Origin: JBDRLH01 sp043813215 | Lineage (GTDB): Bacteria; Patescibacteriota; Minisyncoccia; Minisyncoccales; JAQTPW01 | DNA: 7,341 bases | Assembly (NCBI GenBank): GCA_043813215.1 | Contig: JBDRLH010000041.1 | Coordinates: 1 to 7,341, forward strand | Reading direction: 5' to 3' | In this document: piece after piece, positions 1-5,163 of the stretch | Layout: every line of letters starts with the position of its first letter | Numbering within the stretch: position 1 is the first letter of the stretch | Translations under genes and position numbers: made by a program | Notes under the pieces: generated by a model | Database searches by the model: none | What the model was told of the DNA's origin: nothing | Seen by the model: only the letters and a program-made list of their open reading frames with translations

Positions 1-1
1 G

Positions 2-457
2 AACAATATTGCCGCCAAAGCCGTAGCTTTTGCCGAAGCTTTAAAACCCTCTTTTAAGATTTACGCCAAGCAGATTTTAAAAAACGCCAAAGTTTTGGAA
101 AAAGAGTTAAAAAATTACGGGTTTAAAATTATGTTCGGCAGGACGGACAATCACATGGTTTTAGTCGATGTTTTCGGCTCAAAAGGCGTAACAGGAGAAG
201 AAGCGGTGGTGGCCCTGGATGCCATAGGTATTTCCCTCAATAAAAATATGATTCCCGATGACGTGAGGAGCCCCATGGATCCGAGCGGAATAAGAATCGG
301 AGTCCCCGCAGTCACAACCAGAGGAATGAAAGAAAAAGAAATAAAGCAGATTGCCGGATGGATAAGCGAAGCGATTAAAAACCGAAACAATAAAACTATT
401 TTACGCAAACTTCATAAGGAAGTGATAAGATTTTGCAAGAGATTCCCTCTTCCTTAA
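2..457 (+). CDS. glyA: Serine hydroxymethyltransferase, C-terminal part (5' end outside window)
   Basis: The reading frame is open from the first full codon of the window and encodes the last 151 residues of a cytosolic PLP enzyme. It interconverts serine and glycine while loading 5,10-methylene-tetrahydrofolate. The family is about 415 residues, so roughly 265 lie upstream. Visible signatures are NNIAAKAVAFAEAL at the window start, the C-terminal domain segment GRTDNHMVLVDV, and SGIRIGVPAVTTRG, whose first arginine is the family's substrate-carboxylate ligand. The tail RFCKRFPLP matches the usual SHMT end. The catalytic PLP lysine lies outside the window. A TTG at 95 is internal and not a start. 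folD begins one base after the stop, which fits an operon of consecutive folate one-carbon steps. Identification is secure; only completeness is unknown. Confidence 0.95.
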   Translation, partial: NNIAAKAVAFAEALKPSFKIYAKQILKNAKVLEKELKNYGFKIMFGRTDNHMVLVDVFGSKGVTGEEAVVALDAIGISLNKNMIPDDVRSPMDPSGIRIGVPAVTTRGMKEKEIKQIAGWISEAIKNRNNKTILRKLHKEVIRFCKRFPLP

Positions 458-458
458 T

Positions 459-1256
459 ATGATTATTTTGGACGGTAAAAAACTTTCGGAAACGATTCTG
501 GAGAAACTAAAAAAGGAAATTAAAAACCGCCGCTTAAAATTAAAGCTGGTGGTTGTTTTGGTTGGTAAAGACCGAGCTTCAAGAATTTATGTCAAAAAAA
601 AGGAACTGGCTTGTAAAAAAATCGGAGTGGGTTTTGAGCTATACCGGTTTAATTCGGGAATTAAGGATAATCAACTTGAAAAGAAAGTTAAAAAGATGGC
701 AGAAGATTCAGAAAATTCCGGCATTGTCATCCAGCTTCCTTTACCCAGAAAGATGAATTCGGAAAAAGTTTTAAATATTATTCCTGGCAAAAAAGATGTT
801 GATGTTTTGTCAAAAAATAGTTTTGAAAAATTTGCCAAAAGCAAGTTGTCGATTTTACCGCCCACCGTAGCCGCCGTTTTTTATTTTTTCAATAATTACG
901 GGATAAAATTGAAAGAGAAATACGTGGTCATTGTGGGAGCCGGTAGACTGGTTGGTAAGCCCTTAGCCGCTTGGCTTAGGCTCCAAAAAGTCAATTTTTC
1001 AATATTGGATAAAAATACGGAAGACCTTTCTTATTTTACTCAAAAAGCTGATATTTTGATAACCGGAGTCGGCAAGCCTGATTTGATAAAAGGCGATATG
1101 GTGAAAATCGGGGCAATCGTAATTGACGTCGGCGGCGATGTGGATTTTAAATCCGTATCAAAAAAAGCAGCTTACATTACGCCGACCATAGGAGGGGTGG
1201 GGCCCATGACGGTAGCCTGTCTGCTGGAAAATTTAGTTAAATTAAACAGCAAATAA
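459..1256 (+). CDS. folD: FolD-family methylenetetrahydrofolate dehydrogenase/cyclohydrolase, divergent
   Basis: This 265-residue cytosolic protein should convert 5,10-methylene-THF to 10-formyl-THF in two steps, feeding purine and formyl-Met synthesis. N-terminal catalytic domain: YVKKK (44-48), where Tyr44 and Lys48 match the family's catalytic Tyr and Lys; GIVIQLPLP (88-96) with Gln92; and KDVD (112-115). Rossmann domain: VVIVGAGRLVGKP (156-168), ADILITGVGKP (197-207), GAIVIDVG (218-225), and TPTIGGVGPMT (241-251), which binds at the active-site face. Deviations from the common pattern: KDVDG reads KDVDV, PCTP reads PPTV (134-137), GRS reads GAG, CHSxT reads LDKNT, and the loop after DVG is shortened. 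The ATG at 459 lies one base past the glyA stop with no Shine-Dalgarno sequence, so coupling to glyA translation is likely. The family is certain; cofactor preference and cyclohydrolase competence are open. Confidence 0.93.
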   Translation: MIILDGKKLSETILEKLKKEIKNRRLKLKLVVVLVGKDRASRIYVKKKELACKKIGVGFELYRFNSGIKDNQLEKKVKKMAEDSENSGIVIQLPLPRKMNSEKVLNIIPGKKDVDVLSKNSFEKFAKSKLSILPPTVAAVFYFFNNYGIKLKEKYVVIVGAGRLVGKPLAAWLRLQKVNFSILDKNTEDLSYFTQKADILITGVGKPDLIKGDMVKIGAIVIDVGGDVDFKSVSKKAAYITPTIGGVGPMTVACLLENLVKLNSK

Positions 1257-1258
1257 AC

Positions 1259-1783
1259 ATGGATTTATATATTTTTCAATGGATAAATAATTTTGCCGGA
1301 AAAAATATTTACCTGGACTCTGCGGCAATTTTTTTTGCCGAATATTTTCAATATGTTATTGGAATTATTTTATTAATTGTCATACTGAAAAATTTCAAGA
1401 AAAATTTAGCGATGTCGATCTCTGTTATTTCGGCAGTTTTTTTATCCAGAGTCGTTATTACAGAAGCAATAAGATATTTTTTTCCGATATCAAGGCCGTT
1501 TGTTGCAATGCGGGTGAACCAGCTTTTAAGTCACAGCGAAAGCGCCTCTTTGCCCTCTGGCCACGCCGCTTTGTTCTTCGCTTTAGCGGCAGCCGCATAT
1601 TTTTACAATAAAAAATTAGGAATATTTTTTTTCATTTCCGCTTTTTTGATTTCAATTTCTCGAGTTTTCGCCGGCATCCATTGGCCCTCGGATATTTTAG
1701 CCGGCGCCCTTGTCGGCATTTTTTCGGGCTGGCTAGCAAATAAATTGCTTAAAAAATTTTTCCAAGCAAAAACGCCCCAATAG
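1259..1783 (+). CDS. PAP2-family membrane phosphatase, probable undecaprenyl-pyrophosphatase (BcrC-like)
   Basis: This 174-residue protein is probably an integral membrane PAP2 (type 2 phosphatidic acid phosphatase) enzyme that releases phosphate from undecaprenyl pyrophosphate on the outer face, recycling the lipid carrier of the cell wall. Three catalytic motifs are present: R72-x6-R79-P80 (motif 1, usually K-x6-RP, here with Arg for Lys), PSGH at 99-102 (motif 2, with the acid/base His), and SR-x5-H-x3-D at 134-145 (motif 3, with nucleophile His141 and Asp145). Hydrophobic stretches near 22-43, 50-67, 103-116, 120-138 and 146-164 suggest five or six membrane helices. The start, LDSAAIFFAEYFQYV, resembles BcrC-type proteins. 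The ATG lies two bases after the folD stop. The TAG stop overlaps the terminator hairpin. Fold and activity class are secure, but the exact lipid substrate is inferred; other PAP2 lipid phosphatases are possible. Confidence 0.88.
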   Translation: MDLYIFQWINNFAGKNIYLDSAAIFFAEYFQYVIGIILLIVILKNFKKNLAMSISVISAVFLSRVVITEAIRYFFPISRPFVAMRVNQLLSHSESASLPSGHAALFFALAAAAYFYNKKLGIFFFISAFLISISRVFAGIHWPSDILAGALVGIFSGWLANKLLKKFFQAKTPQ

Positions 1784-1793
1784 GGCGTTTTTT
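1768..1793. terminator. Bidirectional intrinsic terminator between the PAP2 gene and tRNA-Leu
   Basis: AAAAACGCCC (1768-1777), a CAATA loop, and GGGCGTTTTT (1783-1792) form a perfect 10-bp stem with a GC core followed by T residues on the plus strand. On the minus strand the same stem is followed by GTTTTT-type sequence, so it can end both the glyA-folD-PAP2 transcript and the topA/tRNA-Leu transcript. The PAP2 TAG stop (1781-1783) runs from the loop into the stem, and the tRNA CCA end directly abuts the other side. Confidence 0.85.
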
Positions 1794-1878
1794 GGTGGGC
1801 GAAGAGGGAGTCGAACCCTCATGAGATTTCTCTCATAGGTTTTTGAGACCTACGTGTCTGCCATTCCACCACTCGCCC
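1793..1878 (-). tRNA. tRNA-Leu, anticodon CAA, CCA encoded
   Basis: Read on the minus strand, the 5' acceptor strand GGGCGAG (1878-1872) pairs with TTCGCCC (1803-1797), with one G-U pair. It is followed by a D arm containing GGAATGGCAGAC, an anticodon stem TAGGT/ACCTA around the loop CTCAAAA (1847-1841), a long variable arm TGAG...CTCA typical of class II tRNAs, a T arm GAGGG-TTCGACT-CCCTC, discriminator A at 1796 and encoded CCA at 1795-1793. Anticodon CAA reads UUG (leucine). The long variable arm and discriminator A also fit Leu rather than Ser. The gene lies 40 bases after the topA stop with no clear promoter of its own, so it may be cotranscribed with topA and processed out. Confidence 0.96.
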
Positions 1879-1918
1879 CTAGTTTTCGCTTAAAATTTAT
1901 CAATTTTTAAATGAAAAG

Positions 1919-3976
1919 TCAATCTATTATTTTTTTGTAATCGCACTCCTTATTGGAGCATCTGATTTGTTTTCTTTTTGTTTCAATAAGCGGAGAGCCG
2001 CATTTTTTGCATTTTTCACCGGTCGGTTTATCCCATAAAGCAAAGTCGCATTTCGGCCAGTTTTTACAGCCATAAAATATCTTTTTTCTTTTCGTTCTCT
2101 TTGTGACGACATCTCCGGTGTCGCATTTCGGGCATTTTATTCCCAAGGCGTTTTCTTTGAGAGATTTTGTGTATTTGCATTTGGGAAAATTAGAGCAGGC
2201 GTAAAATTCTCCGTATCTGCCCAAGCGTATTAAGACGGGAGAGCCGCACTCTGGGCATTTTTCTTTTGTCGGTTTTTCGGTAAACTCTTTTTTAGAAACA
2301 TCTTTGTATTTTTCTTCCAAATTCTTGGCAAAGGGACCGTAGAATTCCTTTATCGTCGGCACCCATTCTTTGGAATCGTCGGCAATTTTATCTAATTTTT
2401 CTTCCAACTCGGCAGTAAATTTGATATCTACGATTTCCGGGAAATGCTGGATCAAAATATCATTGACGACTTTTCCGATTTCTGTCGGTCTAAATCTTCT
2501 TTGTTCGTCTTTTTCAATATAATTTCTATCTTGGATGGTCGCCAAAGTGGGGGCATAGGTAGACGGCCGACCAATACCATTTTCTTCCAACGCCTTAATT
2601 AAAGATGCTTCGTTATATCTTGAAGGTGGTTCTGTAAAGTGCTGAGAAGGGGTTAATTTTATCAACTTTAAAATTTCTTCTTTTTCCAAAAAAGGCAAAT
2701 TGGTTTCGGCAAATTTAATCGGATAAACCTTTAAAAATCCGTCGAATTTCAGGGTTTGCCCGCTTGCCCGGAACGTGTATTTTTTTGCCAAGATATCAAT
2801 TGTTGTTGAACTAAATACTGCTTGGCTCATTTGGCAGGCAATAAATCTTCGCCAGATGAGGTCGTATAATTTTCCCTGGCTTGCATCCAGATTTTTATTT
2901 GGCTGTTTGTCTGGATAAGTTGGCCGGATAGCTTCGTGGGCTTCCTGGGCGCCCTTGGATTTTGTTTTATGTTTTCTCAGGAAGCCTGCCCAATAATTTT
3001 CTCCGAAATTCTCGGTAATGAATTTTTTGGCCGAAAAAAGAGATGATTCAGAAAGATTCAAAGAATCAGTTCGGTGATAAGTGATATAGCCCATTTCATA
3101 AAGCTGTTGGGCTACCCTCATGGTGAATTTTGATGCAAAATGCAGCTTTCTGAAGGCGTCTTGCTGCAGGGTGCTAGTGGTAAATGGTGGCAGGGGATTT
3201 CTTCTTTCTTCTTTTTGTTGGATATCCGATATTTTATATTCCGCTCCCTCCAGATTTTTTAAAATTTTGTCCGCTTCTTTGTTATTTTTAATTCCCAGTT
3301 TATCTAAAATTTTATCGTCTATTTTGATTAAATTCGCTTCAAATTCGTTATTTTTGATTTTTGATCTTTGATCTTTAATCTTGAGGAGCAAAGCTCCGAT
3401 TGTCCAATATTCTTCTGGCTTAAAATTTTCTATTTCTCTTTCTCTGTCAACCACCAGTCTGACGGCTACGGATTGCACTCTTCCGGCCGAAAGCCCTCTG
3501 GCCACCTTTTTCCACAAAAAAGGCGAAAGTTTATAGCCGACAATTCTGTCTAAAATTCTCCGGGCCTGCTGGGAATCCACCAGATTTATATCTATTTTCC
3601 TGGGATTTTTTAGGGCCTCTTCTATGGCGGGCTTGGTAATTTCATGGAAAACGATTCTTTCATAAGGTTCTTTTTCCCCATCTAGTTTTAACGCTTCTAT
3701 TAAATGCCAGGCAATGGCTTCACCCTCCCGGTCTTCATCAGTTGCCAGAATGGTTGATTTGGTTTCTTTGACCGCGTCTTTGAGCAGTTTTATAATTTTT
3801 CTGGCTTTTGTGGGGATGATGTATTTGGGTTCGAAATTATTTTCAACATCTATGCCTAAATCATTTTTCGGCAGATCTCTGATGTGACCCAAAGATGCCA
3901 GAACTTTGTATTTTGGCCCCAAGAATCTCTGTAGGGTTTTTGCTTTCGTCGGACTCTCAACAATAATCAGTTGCAT
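1919..3976 (-). CDS. topA: DNA topoisomerase I (type IA, omega protein) with three C-terminal zinc ribbons
   Basis: This 685-residue enzyme relaxes negative supercoils by single-strand passage. The N-terminal Toprim domain has the acidic Glu7 in IIVESPTKAKT and ATDEDREGEAIAWHL (78-92), with Asp80, Asp82 and Glu84 as metal ligands. SAGRVQSVAVRLV (163-175) follows. The strand-cleaving tyrosine is Tyr300 in YITYHRTDS, with Arg302 as its usual partner. EAHEAIRPT (345-353) and GIGRPSTYAPT (467-477) are further family motifs. The tail has three Cys4 zinc ribbons: C574/C577/C594/C600, C615/C618/C637/C643 and C656/C659/C673/C678. All catalytic residues are present and the length suits a short TopA. 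An AT-rich repeat-derived stretch is inserted in frame near residues 195-210. The ATG lies just downstream of an extended -10 box and lacks a Shine-Dalgarno sequence. tRNA-Leu lies downstream on the same strand. Confidence 0.97.
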   Translation of the reverse strand: MQLIIVESPTKAKTLQRFLGPKYKVLASLGHIRDLPKNDLGIDVENNFEPKYIIPTKARKIIKLLKDAVKETKSTILATDEDREGEAIAWHLIEALKLDGEKEPYERIVFHEITKPAIEEALKNPRKIDINLVDSQQARRILDRIVGYKLSPFLWKKVARGLSAGRVQSVAVRLVVDREREIENFKPEEYWTIGALLLKIKDQRSKIKNNEFEANLIKIDDKILDKLGIKNNKEADKILKNLEGAEYKISDIQQKEERRNPLPPFTTSTLQQDAFRKLHFASKFTMRVAQQLYEMGYITYHRTDSLNLSESSLFSAKKFITENFGENYWAGFLRKHKTKSKGAQEAHEAIRPTYPDKQPNKNLDASQGKLYDLIWRRFIACQMSQAVFSSTTIDILAKKYTFRASGQTLKFDGFLKVYPIKFAETNLPFLEKEEILKLIKLTPSQHFTEPPSRYNEASLIKALEENGIGRPSTYAPTLATIQDRNYIEKDEQRRFRPTEIGKVVNDILIQHFPEIVDIKFTAELEEKLDKIADDSKEWVPTIKEFYGPFAKNLEEKYKDVSKKEFTEKPTKEKCPECGSPVLIRLGRYGEFYACSNFPKCKYTKSLKENALGIKCPKCDTGDVVTKRTKRKKIFYGCKNWPKCDFALWDKPTGEKCKKCGSPLIETKRKQIRCSNKECDYKKIID
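3351..3397 (-). repeat. In-frame hairpin plus short AT-rich direct repeats inside topA
   Basis: On the plus strand, degenerate copies of TTTGATC/TTTTGAT run from 3351 to about 3382. They are followed at once by the perfect inverted repeat GGAGC-AAA-GCTCC (3385-3397). In the topA frame this encodes roughly GALLLKIKDQRSKIKNN (194-210), a lysine-rich low-complexity stretch in a poorly conserved part of the protein. The pairing of a hairpin with AT-rich direct repeats is the same design seen in mfd at 6592-6664, in the same orientation relative to the gene. The unit may be a dispersed repeat; that is inference from two copies. Confidence 0.55.
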
Positions 3977-4038
3977 AGTATTTTAATAAGTATAGCATAA
4001 GCATTGCTCAAATATAAAAAAAGTGATAAAAAAATCTT
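3977..4038. promoter_or_regulatory. Divergent topA/ychF promoter region
   Basis: This 62-base AT-rich spacer must carry promoters for both genes. On the minus strand TGC-TATACT (3997-3989) is a good extended -10 box with no convincing -35. It predicts a start near 3982, only about six bases before the topA ATG, so topA mRNA may be nearly leaderless. On the plus strand TATAAA (4013-4018) is the best -10 for ychF, also without a clear -35. Neither gene has a Shine-Dalgarno sequence here. The role of the region is near certain from the layout; the individual boxes are tentative. Confidence 0.5.
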
Positions 4039-5118
4039 ATGTCATTATCCGTCGGGATTGTCGGGTTGGCCAATGTAGGAAAGAGCACATTGTTTGAAGC
4101 CCTGACAAAAAAACAAGTTAATATTTCCAATTATCCTTTTTGTACAATAGACCCCAATGTCGGCGTTGTTGAGCTGCCGGACGCAAGGCTTGATAAGCTG
4201 GCCGAGATTTCAAAATCAGCAAAAAAAATTCCGGCAATAGTCCAATTTACTGACATTGCGGGATTGGTTAAAGACGCCCATAAAGGAGAAGGTTTGGGAA
4301 ATAAATTTTTAGCCAATATTAGAGAAACGGACGCGATTTTGTTTGTTGTCCGCTGCTTTGAAAATTCAGAGATTGTCCATGTTGAAAAAACCATTGACCC
4401 GGTGCGCGATATAGACATCGTCAATATGGAGCTGATGCTGAAAGATTTAGAAACCCTTGAAAAAAGAATCCAGAAAGCGGAAGCTGACGGCAAAAGCGGC
4501 AAAGAAGTGATTACTGACGAGCTGGATTTTCTAAAAAAATTAAAAGCGAGTTTGGAGCAAGGCAACTTGGCCAGGCAGTTTGCCGAGCAAAATGAAGGAA
4601 TACTCAAAGAGCTCCAGGTTTTGACGGCCAAACCCAGCATTTTTGTTTTAAATTCAAATAAAGAAGAGATTCCTTCAGAGCTTGAGAAAAAGATTAAGGA
4701 TTTGGATTCAGAATATATAATCGCCAACTTGAGAGACGAATGTGATTCAAACAAATTTACCGAAGAAGAAAAAAATGAACTGGGTCTGACAGAATCAAAA
4801 TTGAATCAAATAATAGAAAAATCATACAAGGTTTTAGGGCTGATTACTTTTTATACGACGGGACCCGATGAAACTCGGGCTTGGACAATAAAACAGGGAA
4901 CTCTGGCGCCCCAGGCGGCCGGCGTTATTCATACCGATTTTGAAAATAAATTTATATGTATTGACACAATAAACTACCAGAAATTATTTGATATTGCAAA
5001 ACAAAATCCAGAAGGAGACCCCTGGAGCCAGGCAGCCAGGTTCGGCCAATTAAGAACCGAAGGCAAAGAATATATTATTCAGGACGGAGACGTGATTGTT
5101 GTAAAACACGGGCAGTAG
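4039..5118 (+). CDS. ychF: YchF/OLA1-family P-loop ATPase with TGS domain
   Basis: This 359-residue Obg-related protein is a universally conserved, ribosome-associated P-loop NTPase. Known members prefer ATP and are linked to translation and oxidative stress. The G1 loop is GLANVGKST (9-17), followed by NYPFCTIDPNVGVVELPD (31-48), the family switch region. G3 is DIAG (72-75) in TDIAGLVKDAHKGEGLG. A charged coiled-coil insertion spans about 125-195. The C-terminal TGS domain runs from about 265: LITFYTTGPDETRAWTIKQG, then APQAAGVIHTDF (290-301), and QDGDVIVV near the end. The G4 position that usually reads NxxE (the ATP-specificity motif) here reads NSNKE (205-209), with Glu one residue later. 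Length matches the family. The start has good YchF N-terminal similarity but no Shine-Dalgarno sequence. It converges on mfd across a shared terminator. Confidence 0.96.
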   Translation: MSLSVGIVGLANVGKSTLFEALTKKQVNISNYPFCTIDPNVGVVELPDARLDKLAEISKSAKKIPAIVQFTDIAGLVKDAHKGEGLGNKFLANIRETDAILFVVRCFENSEIVHVEKTIDPVRDIDIVNMELMLKDLETLEKRIQKAEADGKSGKEVITDELDFLKKLKASLEQGNLARQFAEQNEGILKELQVLTAKPSIFVLNSNKEEIPSELEKKIKDLDSEYIIANLRDECDSNKFTEEEKNELGLTESKLNQIIEKSYKVLGLITFYTTGPDETRAWTIKQGTLAPQAAGVIHTDFENKFICIDTINYQKLFDIAKQNPEGDPWSQAARFGQLRTEGKEYIIQDGDVIVVKHGQ

Positions 5119-5139
5119 TAACTCCCAACTTTTTATAAG

Positions 5140-5163
5140 AAGCCAAGCTAAACTTGGCTTTTT
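5140..5163. terminator. Intrinsic terminator shared by convergent ychF and mfd
   Basis: AAGCCAAG (5140-5147), loop CTAAA, and CTTGGCTT (5153-5160) form a perfect 8-bp stem followed by TTT and AT-rich sequence on the plus strand. This makes a standard terminator for ychF, whose stop ends at 5118. The minus-strand stop codon of mfd (TAG at 5150-5148) lies in the loop, and the last mfd codons are encoded by the stem. The T tract on the minus side is poor, so termination should be stronger for ychF. Confidence 0.8.

Noticed and set aside
553..756. A 67-codon plus-strand frame inside folD
   Set aside because: It overlaps the conserved FolD catalytic domain in another frame and has no family features.
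1892..1907. AAAATT-TATC-AATTTT hairpin between topA and tRNA-Leu as a topA terminator
   Set aside because: The stem is six A-T pairs only and too weak to act as a terminator; readthrough into the tRNA is more likely.
4131..4754. A 207-codon open frame on the minus strand opposite ychF
   Set aside because: It is Ser/Lys/Phe-rich with no recognisable domain, and it lies fully antisense to a strongly conserved gene; it is a codon-bias shadow.
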